DNA of 64,000 bases from the NCBI GenBank assembly GCA_028583605.1, contig CM053328.1:36359722-36423721 (forward strand). Reading direction: 5' to 3'. Under the pieces are notes generated by a model that worked only from the letters and a program-made list of their open reading frames with translations, was not told where the DNA came from and made no database searches. The DNA is from Dastarcus helophoroides (taxonomy: Eukaryota; Arthropoda; Insecta; Coleoptera; Bothrideridae). The position numbers and the translations under genes are program-made. Of this stretch, positions 11,350 through 24,295 are shown piece by piece. Every line of letters starts with the position of its first letter. Positions within the stretch are counted from its first letter, which is position 1.

Positions 11350-13215
11350 CTCAAAGTACCAATACTTTCTCAAAATTTTCAGTTTCAACTCCAGTAACCA
11401 ATACTTTCTCCACATTTTCAGTTTCAACTCAACTACTCATTTGAACTGTTTCTTAAAACATTGGAGATTTTCCCAAAAGATCATTTTTCCTAAAAAAATT
11501 TCTCCAATTGCATTTACTGTTTATTGAAATTTTAATTTTCCTCTCTTTCTCCAAATTTTCAGTTTCAACTCAACTAACCAATATTTTCTCCAAATTTTCA
11601 GATTCAACTCAACTACTTATTTGAACTGTTTCTTGAAACATTGGAGATTTTCCCAAAACGTCATTTTTCCTAAAAAAATTTTCTCCAATTGCATTTACTG
11701 CTTATCGAAAATTCAATTTTCATCTCTTTCTCCAAATTGTCAGGTTGAACTGAACCAAGCAATACTTTCCCTAAATTTTCAGTTTCAACCCAATTACTTA
11801 TTTGAACTGTTTCTTGAAACATTGGAGATTTTCCCAAAACGTCATCTTTCCTAAAATTTTTTCTCTACTCGCATTTACTGTTTATCGAAATTTTAATATT
11901 CCTCTCTTTCTCCAAATTTTCAGTCTCAACTCAACTAACCAATACTTTCTCCAAATTTTCAGTTTCAACTCCAGTAACCAATACTTTCTCCACTGTTTCA
12001 GTTTCAACTCAACTACTTATTTGAACTATTTCTTGAAACATTGGAGATTTTCCCAAAACGTCATTTTTCCTAAAAAAAATTTCTTCAATTACATTTACTG
12101 TTTATAGAAATTTCAATTTTTCGCTCTTTCTCCAAATTTTCAGTTTCAACTCAACTAACCAATACTCTCTCCAAATTTTCAGTTTTAACTTAACTACTTA
12201 TTTGAACTGTTTCTTGAAACATTGGAGATTTTTCCAAAATGTCATTTTTCCAAAAATTTTTTCTCCAATTGCATTTACTGCTTATCGAAGTTTCAATTTT
12301 CCTCTCTTTCTCTAAATTGTCAGGTTGAACTCAACCAAGCAATACTTTCTCTAAATTTTCAGTTTCAACTCAACTACTTATTTGAACTGTTTCTTGAAAC
12401 ATTGGAGATTTTTCCAAAATGTCATTTTTCCAAAAATTTTTTCTCCAATTGCATTTACTGCTTATCGAAGTTTCAATTTTCCTCTCTTTCTCTAAATTGT
12501 CAGGTTGAATTCAGCCAAGCAATACTTTCTCTAAATTTTCAGTTTCAACTCAACTTTTTATTTGAACTGTTTCTTGAAACATTGGAGATTTTTCCAAAAT
12601 GTCATCTTTCCTAAAATTTTTTCTCCACTCGCATTTACTGTTTATCGAAATTTTAATATTCCTCTCTTTCTCCAAATTTTCAATCTCAACTCAACTAACC
12701 AATACTTTCTCCAAATTTTCAGTTTAAACTCAACTACTTATTTGAAGTGTTTCTTGAAACATTGGAGATTTTCCCAAAACGTAATTTTTCCTAAAATTTT
12801 TTCTCTAATTGCACTTACTGACTGTTCTTGGAAATTTCAATGTTCCTCTCTTTCTCCAAATTTTCAGTTTCAACTCAACTAACCAATACTTTCTCCAAAT
12901 TTTCAGTTTCAACTCAACTACTTATTTGAATTGTTATTTGAAACATTGGAGATTTTCCCAAAATGTCATTTTTCCTAAAAATTTTTCTCCAATTGCATTT
13001 AGTGTTTATCGAAATTTCAATACTCCTCTCTTTCTCCAAATTTTCAGTTTTAACTCAACTAACCAATACTTTCTCCAAATTTTCAGTTTCAACTCAACTA
13101 CTTATTTGAGCTGTTTCCTGAAACATTGAAGATTTTCCCAAAACGTCATTTTTCTTAAAAAAATTTCTCCAATTGCATTTACTGTTTATCAAATTTTCAA
13201 TTTTCCTCTCGAAAT
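11350..13215. repeat. Tandem array B, 180-bp monomer, ~10 copies
   Basis: The marker ATTGGAGATTTTCCC starts at about 11460, 11640, 11821, 12040, 12221, 12401, 12581, 12761, 12945 and 13125. Spacing is 180 bp except one unit of ~219 bp that has an extra CAACTCCAGTAACC-type sub-block. Because 180 is a multiple of three, long frames (up to 130 codons) stay open. They read as NCFLKHWRFSQNVIFPK repeats and are not a gene. Adjacent copies at 12220-12580 are almost identical, which indicates recent amplification. Confidence 0.95.
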
Positions 13216-13956
13216 TTAGATTTCGTTAGAATTGTGACTTAACATTTTTACTTAAGTGTAGCAAATTTACCAATTTGTTAAATTCAACATTGCGAAACAG
13301 AACAAGATGGAGGAACAGTTCGAAATTTCTCACAAACAGTCTTCTAAGAATTAAGTTTTTCTGGAAATTTCTAATTTTATTGTTCCCAAAACGTTAATTT
13401 CTCTTCAAATTTCGAATTTTTTTCTTCAAATTTCGAATTTTTTGTCAAATGCATTTACTGATCAATTTTCCTCTCAAAATTTCGATTTCAAATTTCAGTT
13501 TTTCTCTCGAAATTTCGATTTCGTTGAAACGGCGACTTGAAATATTCGCTTTAGTGTTGTATTATCAGGAATTTTTTAAATTCAAAGTGTCGTTGCAAAC
13601 AAGAAGGAGGAAACGTTCGAAATTAAAAAAAAGACCTTTCCAAATATTAATTTTTTCAAAATTTCTAATTTTTTGATTTTTTAATTTTAAATTTATCTGA
13701 AAATTTGCGAAAATTTAACTTCATATCAATACATTCCTAAAACGTTAACTTAATTTCATTCGTTTGGATTTAAGCTTAAAGTTTCTGAGGACATTTTTTC
13801 AGAAATTTCAGGAATAACGTTTCGGTTTAAAGTTGAAAAATGTATGTAAAACAATTGAAATTTTGGAATCGTATATTCATAATTCAAGAAATAATATAAT
13901 AAGAATAAGAAATTAAAAAAAAAACTTGGAATGATTTTCTATTAATAACCTCTCAT
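13216..13956. other. AT-rich DNA, no gene seen
   Basis: Degenerate AATTTCGA-type words. Nothing coding. Confidence 0.5.
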
Positions 13957-14156
13957 TTTTAAAATACAAATCGTGTCCCCTGAAACCAAAAAAGATTAAA
14001 AAACACAACAAAGGTTGCTCTAACGCGTTTCGACAGCCAAGCTATCATCTTCAGAGTTGTCGACACGCATTAGGGAACCTTTGTTGTGTTTTTGATCTTT
14101 CTTGGTTACAGGGGACAAGATTTGTATTTCAATTTTTGAAGATAACCAAGAACCAA
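13957..14156. mobile_element. Foldback element 3
   Basis: Left arm contains TGTCCCCTGAAACC and CTCTAACGCGTTTCGACAGCC. Right arm is the mirror image ending GAAGATAACCAAGAACC. The centre is shortened to GTTGTCGACACGC. Confidence 0.8.
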
Positions 14157-14549
14157 AACCACTTATCACTGATTTTCGGTAAATTCAAAGTTAATATTTT
14201 TGGTTATTACGTTTGGTTTGATTAGGGATTAAAAGTGGTAAAATTTTGATTACAGACATAGATTTATCGCTTGAAATATGCCAACGAAACGCATTTAGAA
14301 AACCCTACAATAACCACTGATATTTGGTGAAAAATTCCAATTTTTTGAAACATTTACTTTCTATCTTTTAATGATTAGAGATAGAAAAGGTTTGATTGTA
14401 GAGATGCTCGAAATTCCCAGTGTTAACTACAAATATCTATTTTTTCAAACCTTATTTGGAGTGCTTCCAAAAAAAAATTTGATTCTTCAAATATTTCGAG
14501 TACTTTTCCAAGTGTTGATTAACATCCTATGAAAATTTCAATTTTCATC

Positions 14550-14711
14550 TCGAAATTATAACTATTTCTCTTTCGACCATTTTTCATTTATTGTCACAAT
14601 TTCAGAAACATCGACAATTGGAACTTGAGGTCGAAATTATAACTATTTCTCTTTCGACCACTTTTCATTTATTGTCACAATTTCAGAAACATCGAAAATT
14701 GGAACTTGAGG
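14550..14711. repeat. Tandem duplication of 81 bp
   Basis: Two adjacent copies starting TCGAAATTATAACTATTTCT at 14550 and 14631, nearly identical and so recent. Confidence 0.9.
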
Positions 14712-15175
14712 TCGACTTAAAGTCGAAATTTTACGTAAAAATTTCATACAGAGTTTTGAAAGTCTCGGACTGTTTTCTGGGGGTGCCTTAGCAACAAAAT
14801 ACTGAAATATTTTGGGGCCTGAAATTGGGCAGAGAAAGTAGAGATTCTCGAACGATTTCTGAAAATCATTCTCATAATTTTTTTTAATGCAAAGTGGGTA
14901 GTTTTGAAAAAAAAAACTGTTTAACTAAGAGTTTTGTTTAGGGTTCACAAAACATATCGAAAAATCCCTCTCTGGAAAACTCTCTAGAATAGAGGTCGAA
15001 ATTCAGTTGGGGTTATCAAGGTTTTATTAATTTAATCAAAAAAAAAGATCCTTACAATCACGAATGCAGCGACAGAATCCCATTAAAAAGATTTGGCAAT
15101 ATTTTTTATCTTTTTAATGATTAGAGGTGGGGTGGCGAGGCAGCGAAAAATGTCAGTTTTTTTGTTTTTTTCTTT

Positions 15176-15462
15176 GGTCCTTGGTTATCTTCAAAAATTG
15201 AAATACAAATCTTGTCCCCTGAAACCAAGAAAGATTAGAAAACACAACAAAGGTTGCTCTTCGGTAGCCAAGCTATCATCTTTTGAGAGATACTGAGTTA
15301 GAGCAACCTTTGCTGTGTTTTCTAAGGTTGCTCTTCGATAGCCAAGCTATCATTTTCTGAGAGAAACTGCGTTAGAGCAACCCTTGTTGTGTTTTCGAAT
15401 CTTTCTTGGTTTCAGGGGACAAGATTTGTATTTCAATTTTTGAAGATAACCAAGGACCAGTC
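15176..15462. mobile_element. Foldback element 4, with a partial internal duplication
   Basis: Terminal parts GGTCCTTGGTTATC and GATAACCAAGGACC are perfect inverted copies. Inside, the block GTTGCTCTTCG-TAGCCAAGCTATCAT occurs twice (near 15255 and 15325), so the loop has been duplicated. Confidence 0.85.
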
Positions 15463-15540
15463 CGTGGCAAGTTTCGGTTGTAATTTGAATGAAATTTCCT
15501 TACATAAACTATCACCGATGTCAAATTCAATGACAAAAAG

Positions 15541-16031
15541 GTGATTTATCATCGTGCTGAGGCGATTAATCGTAAATGTCAAAGAGTAAATTTAATTAGG
15601 AATTTATTGCATCTCGATGAGTGTGGCGTGCAAAATTTTGGTTTAAAGGACGCTTTCTTCATAAGGTCGAAAGGTGACCAACGAGACATTTAAGAATTGA
15701 AGGCGTGAAAGATCATATTGCATTTATTGCTCCAAGTGAATATTTCCTCAGTGGTATTTTAACATTACAAAATTATCCTTACGCAACAAAGTGTTCTGAT
15801 TGCGATAATGAAGATAAGGTCACTCGCATTGAACTTATTTAATCTTGGAACGACTTTGAGATGAATGCAGTTTATATTCAGGAAAAAATATCACATTTTC
15901 AGCACGAACATTACCAATGGTGATTATTGTGTCAGTTTGATACACAAATTGCTTGTATTAGTCCTTTGAAGGATAATCGTGTTAAAACAGCTCACGAATT
16001 AAATAAATTCGATTGTGGTATTGATATTTAA
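15541..16031 (+). pseudogene. Decayed coding relic with stops and a frame change
   Basis: The frame at 15541 is open for 50 codons to a stop at 15691-15693 and contains HLDECGVQNFGLKDAFFIR. A different frame (phase of 15696) then continues to 16029-16031 with in-frame stops at 15840-15842 and 15921-15923. It contains SEYFLSGILTLQNYPYATK, CSDCDNEDK and HFQHEHYQW. The run of plausible protein through three stops and one frameshift indicates a dead copy. I do not recognise the family. An old viral insertion, a DNA transposon or a processed pseudogene are all possible. Confidence 0.5.
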
Positions 16032-17014
16032 TTAAACTCAATTACCATAATTGCAATCGGAGAAATAAAACGAGAAACTATTGTGGTAAACAAGTATAAT
16101 TGTTGTTTGAACTGTGAAAAAAATTAATGTCTTACCAGATAAAACAATCTTATTTAAGTGTTGGCTGTAAAATCCGTTCTAATCTTATGAATGAATGAAT
16201 GAAGTTTTAATAAGCGAACAATTAGTAGTATATCTTCCCAGAAGTATATGTATCATTATACATCCGATAATTGTTATTTTTTTAAGGTCGGTAAACAGAT
16301 TTAATTGAGATAATCATTCGAATTTGTGTTAGTCTTGCCATTACCATAATGCACACCACCATTACGTAATTCACCTGCTAATGGATTTCGAGTTCAAGAA
16401 CAAAAAATAGTTGAGAGGTTGAATTGTTAGAAAAATTAATAACTTGCATTATTACGTTACTACATCAATTTTTTTTTGGGAAATTTCAAAAACAAAATGT
16501 CCATCGGTTGTCTATCGAATTTAAAATCGATAGATTCAATCATTAATTAAAAATAATAATAACAATTAAATATTGTAAAAGCAGAATGTGAATAATGGTG
16601 CAGAAATTCCTGAAACGGTTCCAAACATTGTTGAATGATCAATTTTAGAATTTTTTAAGAAACAAGCGACGTATGGCCCTAAACTAGAAAATTTCATTAT
16701 TCTTGTGTATTGATTGAAAACCATTATTAATTTTATTTTAACATTCCTTCGACCCCTGGAAATAAATACTAAAACTTTAAATATTTCCAAACTGGGTCGA
16801 AAAAATGCTAAAATAAAATTAATATTGGTAATGTTTCCGACCAAATAATAAAATATTTCACTAAACAAATTAAAAATTTGAAATCCTACGTTCAGAATTC
16901 CAGAAAAATAGCGAAATGTAGTCTCGAAATATTAATTTTTTTCCTGTTATAACTCAAAATTTATGATTTTTTTTTTGGTGGAATGTTTTAACTCACAATT
17001 TATGATTTTTTTTT
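16032..17014. other. AT-rich DNA, no gene seen
   Basis: No array or protein-like frame. ORFs here look random. Confidence 0.5.
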
Positions 17015-17225
17015 GGTCCTTGGTTATCTTCAAAAATTTAAATACAAATCCTGTCCCCTGAAACCAAGGAAGATTAAAATACACAACAAAGGTTGCTCTA
17101 AAGCGTATCTAACGTAGCATCTCTCTGAAGATGATAGCTTGGTTATCGAAACGCGTTAGAGCAACTTTTGTTGTTTTTTAATCTTCCTTGGTTTTAAGGG
17201 ACAAGATTTGTATTTCAATTTTTAT
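17015..17225. mobile_element. Foldback element 5
   Basis: Arms start GGTCCTTGGTTATCTTC and end near the mirror ACAAGATTTGTATTTC. The right half carries CATCTCTCTGAAGATGATAGC followed by the GCTATC-like strand (here GTTATC) and GAAACGCGTTAGAGC. Confidence 0.85.
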
Positions 17226-17399
17226 GATTTTTTGTTAAATGAATCATCTTCCAAAAATTTTCTTTTCGCCAGAAATTTCGAGATTTTCTCCCAAATGATG
17301 CTGATTTGTCCATCGAAATGTATACCTCGAACTTTTGACTTTAATTCTTGTAGTCATAAAAGAGACTAATCACAGAAATTAAGGGATGTTTTAAAAACA

Positions 17400-20300
17400 A
17401 ATCCTAAATTTTTAAGTGACTTTCACAAGACTGTAACTCGAAGAAAAATTATCATACAGAAAAATAAAAAATAGGAAATTAAAGCACCAAGTTTCTAATT
17501 TTAAGACCTTAAGTCCAAATTTGTTTTGCGTTAACAGTTTTTGGGTAATTATAAAAAAACCATCGGCCCAAAATTTTTCCAAAGTTTGCTTACATTTGGA
17601 ACGGTCCATGGTTTTCACTAATTTTTTCTCAGTCGTTCCGTTACAAAACACTTCTGGATAATTTAATTCCCTTTAATCTGACTGACCTTCGAACCTTTCA
17701 CGATGATTTTTCGTTAAATTATCGTCGTTCACAAGAAAAAAGTTATTTTTGACTTTGGTTATCAATAATTCGAGAAATTGTGAGCATAGGAAAATGCAAA
17801 TAAGGTTTTGAAAACTACAGCGCTTTCTCTACAAGTCCTAGAAGAGTTGTCAGATTTTGGGTTCAAAATTGTTTAGCATCAGCATTTTTCGACTAATAAA
17901 GAAACCATGGGCCAAAATTTTTATCTTTCAAACCTTTACCTTCAAAAAAATTTAAGGACTTCAATAATTTTTTTTTTAGTAATTTCACTATAAAGCCCTT
18001 CTAGATAATTTAATTCTCTTTAATTCGAATGACCTCCGAGGCTATAAAATGATTCTTCGTCGAATTATCATCGCTCAAAACAAAAAAGTTATTTTTGACT
18101 TTGGTAACCAATAAGTCGAGAAATAGTGATCATAAAGAAAATGCGAATAAAACTGCAAAGCATTCTCTACAAAACATACAAGTTCTAGTTGTCAAATCTT
18201 GGATTCCAAATTTTTAGCATCAGCATTTGTTTATTAATAAGGAAACCATAGGCCGAATTTTTTTCAAATTTTTGTTTACCTCCCAAACGGTTTTAAGGGC
18301 TGCAATAATTTTTTCACAGTAATCCCAATATAAAGCTTTTCTAGATAATTTAATTTTCTTTAATCTTGCTGATCTCTGAGCCTTAAAAGATGATTTTTCG
18401 CCGAATTATCATCGTTCGAAACAAAAAAGTGATTTTTGACTTTGGTAACCAATAATTTGAGAAATAGTGATATTACAGAAAATGCGAATAAGGTTTTAAA
18501 AACTACAAAGCATTCTCTGTAAGTTCTACAAGTTCTGGTTGTAAAATTTTGAGTTCAAATTTTTAGCACCTGTATTTTTTGATTGATAAGGAAAACCACG
18601 TGGCAAAGTTTTTTTCAAAGTTTTGTTTACCTTCAAAGAGGTTTAAGTACTTCAATAATTTTTTTCCGGCAATTTCGTTATAAAGTTCTTCTAGATAATT
18701 TAATTTTCTTTAATTTGATTAATCTCCGAGCCTTATAAGATGATTTTTCGCCGAATTATCATCGTTCGAAACAAAAAAGTGATTTTTGACTTTGGTAACC
18801 AATAACTCGGGAAATAGTAATCGTACAGAAAATGCCACTAAGGTTTTCAAAACTGTAAAGCATTTCCTACAAGTTCTAGTCGACAGATCTCGAGTTCAAA
18901 ATTTTTAGCATCAGCATTTTTTAACTAATAAGGACACCATGCGCCGAAATGTTTTCCAAACTTTCGTTTACATTCATAAAGGTTTAAGGACTTCAATAAT
19001 TTTTTCATATTAATCCTACTATAAAGCTCTTCTAGATTATTTAATTTTCTTTAATATGACTGATTCGCGAGCCCTCTATGATGATTTTTCGTTGAATTAT
19101 CATCGTTCAAAACAAAGAAGCTATATTTGATTTTGGTAACCAATAACTCAGGAAATAAGGATCATACAGAAAATGCAAATAAGGTTATTAAAAGTGCAAA
19201 GCCCTCTCTCCAAGTCCTACAAGTTCTAGTTAGGTTTAAAATCTTTAAGCATCAGTATTTTTTGACTGATAAGGAAATTATGTACCAAAATTTTTCACAT
19301 TTTTGTTTACTGTCAAAAGGATTTAAGGACTTCAATAATTTTTTTTCAGTAATCTCACTATAAGGTTCTTTTAAATAATTTAATTGTCTTTAATTTGACT
19401 GATCCCTGAGCCTCATAAGATGATTTTTCGCCGAATTATCATCGTTCGAAATAAAAAAGTGATTTTTGTCTTTGGTAACCAATGTCTCAGGAAATTGTGA
19501 TCGTACGAAAAATGCCACCAAGGTTCTCAAAACTGCAAAGCGTTCCCTACCAGTTCTAGTTGTCAGATCTTGAGTTCAAAATTTTTAGCATCAGCATTTT
19601 CCAACTAATAAGGAAACCATGCGCCGAAATTTTTTCCAAATTTTCGTTTACTTTGAAAAAAGGTTTAAGGACTTCAATAATTTTTTTACAGTAGTCTCAC
19701 TGTAAAGCTCTTCTAGGTAATTTAATTTTCTTTAATCCGGCTTATTTTCGAGCCCTCTATGATGATTTTTCGTTGAATTATCGTCGTTCAAAACAAAGAA
19801 GTCATTTTTGATTTTGGTAATCAATAACTCAGGAACGAGTTATCGCACGAAAAAACCCACTGAATTTTTCAAACTGCAAAATATTTCCTACAAGTCCTAC
19901 AAGTTCTAGTTATCCGATCTTGAGTACAAAATTTTTAGCATCAGCATTTTTTGACTAATAGGGAAACCATAGGCCAAATGTTTTTTCAAATTTTTGTTTA
20001 CCTTCCAAAAGATTTTAAGGATTTTAATAATTTTTTCACAGTAATCCCACTATAAAGCTCTTCTATATAATTCAATTATCTTTAATTTGACTGATCCCCG
20101 AGCCTTATAAGATGATTTTTTGCCGAATTATCATCGTTCGAAACAAAAAAGTGATTTTTGACTTTGATAACCAATAACTCGGGAAATAGTAATCGTACGG
20201 AAAATGCCACCAAGGTTTTCAAAACTGCAAAGCATTCCCTACAAGTTCTGGTTGTCCGATCTTGAGTTCAAAATTTTTAGCATCAGCATTTTTTGTCTAA

Positions 20301-23110
20301 TAAGGAACCCATGCGTCGAATTTTTAACATTTTTTATTTGCCTTTAAAAAGGTTTAAGGGCTTTAATAATTTTTTACAGTAGTCTCACTATAAAGCTCTT
20401 CTAGATAATTTAATTTTCTTTAATCTGACTAGTTTCCAAGCCCTGTACGATGATTTCTTGTTGAATTATCGTCGTTCAAAACGAAAAACTCATTTTTGAC
20501 TTGGTAATCGATACCTCGGAAAATAGTGATCGTACAGAAAATGCGAATAAGGTTTTGAAAGCTGCAAAGCATTCTCTACAAGTCCTAGTTGCCAGATTTT
20601 GAATTGAAAATTTTTAGCACATCATTTTTTTACTAATAAATAAACAATAGGAAATTTTTGTTTACCCTTAAAGAGGTTTAAGGACTTTAATAATTTTTTC
20701 CGATAATCTCACTGTAAATATCATCTAGATAATTTAATTTTCTTTAATTTGACTGATTTCCGAGCCTTATAAGATGATTGTTCGCCGAATTATTATCATT
20801 CGAAACAAGAAAGTAATTTTTTACTTTGGTAACCGATAACTCAGGAAATAGTGATCGTACGGAAGATTGCACCAAGGTTTTCAAAACAGCAAAGCATTCC
20901 CTACAAGTTCTAGTTGTCAGAGCTTGAGTTCAAAATATTTAGCATCAGCATTTTTTGACTAATAAGGAAACTAAGCGACGAAATTTTTTCCAAATTTTTG
21001 TTTACTTTCAAAAAGGTTTAAGGACTTCAATAATTTTTTATAGTAATTCAACTATAAAAGTCTTCTAGATAATTTAATTCTCCTCAATCTGGCTGGTTTC
21101 CCAGTCCCTCTGCAATGATTTTTCGTTGAATTATCGTCAAGTCAGTTTTGACTTTGGTAATCAATAACTCGGAAAATAGTGATCGTACAGAAAATGCGAA
21201 TAAGGTTTTGAAAACAGCAAAGCATTTCTCTACAAAACCTAGTTATTGGTTTTTGACATCAAATTTTTAGTACGAGAAAATTGTTTTAATATTAAATTTT
21301 AAAGGTAACCAAGGACTAGTACGTTCCACTAAAAAAAATCGTACAAAAATTTTTCAAATTTTTATTTACCTTTAAAAAGGTTTACGGACTTCAATATTTT
21401 TTTACAGTAATCCCACTATAAAAGTCTTCTACATAATTTAATTCTCTTTAATTTGGCTGGTTTCCGAGCTCTGTACGATGATTTTTCGTTGAATTATCGT
21501 CGTTCAAAACAAAAAAATCAGATTTGACTTTGATAATCAATAACTCGGAAAATAGTGATCGTATAGAAAATGCGAATAAAGTTTTGAAAACAGCAAAGCA
21601 TTCTCTACAAAACCTAGTTATTGGTTTTTGACAACAAATTTTTAATACGAGAAAATTGATCTACAAATTTTGTCCCTTGAAACCCGAAAAAAAATTAAAA
21701 AACTAAAAAACACAACAACCCTTGCTCTCTCTTAGAAAAAGTGTTGTCCTCGGACTTGGTTATCTTCAAATCAAGGTTTGCATATCAATTTTTGAAGATA
21801 CCAAGGACCAGACCATTTTACTAAAAAAAATAAGACGAATTTTTTTCAAATTTCTATTTACCTTTAAAAAGGTTTATGTACTTCAATGATTTTTTTAGAG
21901 TAATTTCACTATAAAGCTCTTTAAGATAATTTAATTTTTTTTAATCTGGCTGATTTCCAAGCTCTGTAAGATGATTTTTCATTGGATTATCGTCGTTCAA
22001 AACGAAAAAGTCATTTTTGCTTTTGGTAATCAATAACGTGGAAAATAGTGTTCGTACCGAAAATGCAAATAAGGTTTTGAAAATTGCAAAGCATTCTTTA
22101 CAAAACCTAGTTACCAGTTTTTGACAAAAAAATTTTAGTAGAGAAAATTGATCTACAAATTTTGTCCCCTGAAACCAAAAAAAAAATAATTAACAACAAT
22201 TTTTGCTCTCTCTTAGAAAAAATGTTGTCTCCGGACCTGGTTATCTTCAAATCAAGGTTTGCATATCAATTTTTGAATATAACCAAGGACCAGACCATTC
22301 TACTAAAAAAAATAATACGAATTTGTTTCAAATTTCTATTTACCTCTAAAAAGGTTTATGGACTTCAATAATTTTTTTACAATAATTCCACTATAAGGCT
22401 CTTTTAGCTTCTAGATAATTTAATTCTCTTTAATCTAACTGAATTCCAAGGTCTGTAAGATGATTTTTCGTTGAATTATCGTCGTTCAAAACAAAAAAGT
22501 CATTTTTGACTTTGATAATCAAAAACTCGGAAAATAGCGATCGTACAGAAAAAGCAAATAAGGTTTTAAACACTGCAAAGCATTCTCTACGAAACCTAGT
22601 TACTAGTTTTTGACAACAAATTTTTAGTACGAAAAAATTGATCTACAAATTTTGTCCCCTGAAACCAAAAAAAAAAATAATTAAAAAACTAATAAATACA
22701 ACAATTCTTGCTCTCTCTTAGAAAAAGTGTTGTCTCCGGACTTGGTAATCTTCAAATCAAGGTTTACATATCAATTTTTGAAGATAACCAAGGACCGGAC
22801 CATTCTACTAAAAAAAATAACACGATTTTTTTTCAAATTTTTATTACTTTTAAAAAGGTTTATGGACTGATTTTTTTTTAGAGTAATTTCACTATAAAGC
22901 TCTTTAAGATAATTTAATTCTTTTAAATCTGCCTGGTTTCCGAGCTCTGTGCGATGATTTTTCATTGGATTATCGTCGTTCAAAACAACAAAGTCATTTT
23001 TGATGTTGGTAATCAATAACGTGGAACATAGTGTTCGTACAGAAAATGCAAATAAGGTTTTGTAAACTGCAAAGGATTCTCTACAAAACCTAGTTATCGG
23101 TTTGTGACAA
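17400..23110. repeat. Tandem array C, ~340-bp monomer growing to ~490 bp
   Basis: The marker GATAATTTAATT recurs near 17657, 18004, 18344, 18694, 19034, 19374, 19716, 20065, 20404, 20728, 21068, 21432, 21925, 22414 and 22909. Spacing is 324-365 bp for the first eleven intervals, then 492, 489 and 495 bp. The extra ~150 bp is a foldback-type insert carrying TTTTGTCCCCTGAAACC and GAAGATAACCAAGGACC. Other constant blocks are GATGATTTTTCGCCGAATTA, TTTGGTAACCAATAACTC and ATTTTTAGCATCAGCATT. No coding content. Confidence 0.95.
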
Positions 23111-23295
23111 CAAATTTTCAGTAGGAAAAAAATTGATCTACAAATCTTGTCCCCTGAAAGCAACAAAAAATAAAAAATAAAAAACACAACACTTGTTCTC
23201 CTCTTAGAACAAGTGTTGTGTCCGGACTGGTTCTTGGTTATCTTCAAAACAAGTTTTGTATAATAATTTTTGAAGATAACCAAGGACCAATTTTT
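21655..23295. mobile_element. Captured foldback inserts inside array C (four copies)
   Basis: Copies near 21655-21810, 22145-22295, 22630-22800 and 23125-23290. Each shows TTTTGTCCC-TGAAACC on the left, a hairpin around TTAGAAAAAGTGTTGT (TTAGAACAAGTGTTGT in the last copy) and GAAGATA-CCAAGGACC on the right. The first three sit at the same position in successive 490-bp monomers. Confidence 0.75.
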
Positions 23296-24295
23296 GAAGA
23301 TATCTAAGGCCCAGTTTGTTTCACACAAAAAAAATATTACCAGAAACTTGACCAAAAACAGAAAGAGGTAGAAAATTCGGCGATGAAAGATATTTGCTTA
23401 ACTTAGCATAAATCTGCAAATAATGGATTGACTAACCTCAAAAGATCCCAAAGAAACCATGAACATTTCAAGGCGACACAATTAATTTATTTTTTCTTTT
23501 TTTTCCATTTCGTACGGAATGGCTGAATTTGTTTTTGGCCAAAAATCAATCTAAAGACGAATTTTTCACTTCTTATTCGTTTTTGATATTGAAAATGTTT
23601 AACAATAATCCATATTTTGGGGGGATGGATTTCCTATAATTTTTCAAAAATTGCTGATGCTAAAAAATGTTCTAATCAAAAACTAAAAACTTGGAGCTTT
23701 AAGTTGCTTCTTTTTTTTTCTCTATGAGCATTCTTTTTAAAGTTAAAGCTTTTTGAAAATCCTCCTGAATATTTGGAGTTTTTCTATATTATTTAATTTC
23801 TAAACCTACAATTTCGAAAAACGAGTGAAAATTTCAGAAATAGTTCGACTTCTAATAACATATGCTATGAGTGTTTTGTTTTTAAATTCCCAAATCTCAT
23901 TTTTTTTATTTCAAAATACGCTTCAAACTTTGAAAATTCGCCTTTAAAATCGAAATTTAGGCAAGAGCTAAAAATTTATAAATAAGACTTTAGATTTCGA
24001 GAATAAGGTGGAGAAATCAGAAAAACCTAAAATTGCTTTTAAAAACTCATCTTTTCTGGAATTTTTTAGTTTTTTTTCTCATAATTTCCATTCTTCATGG
24101 TAGACCCTCATAATTTCCACTTCAAATTCGAACTATAAAATTTGACGAGATTCTATTTATGAAAATCAATACTTGATGAAATTTCAGTTTTTATCACAGA
24201 CTGCCGACTTTTTTAAGGAAATTCGACTTAAGATGGAAACAGAAATGAAAAATGTGAAATGGTATCGCAAATTTAAACTAAATGGAAATTCCAGA
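23296..24295. other. AT-rich spacer between the two arms of array C
   Basis: No gene and no clear array. Confidence 0.5.

Noticed and set aside
12222..12614. 130-codon open frame in array B
   Set aside because: It is three 60-codon repeats of the 180-bp satellite. No domain, no splice sites, and the same peptide repeats in every monomer.
22771..23355. 194-codon minus-strand frame
   Set aside because: Covers an array C monomer and its foldback insert. No protein-like pattern beyond the repeat.
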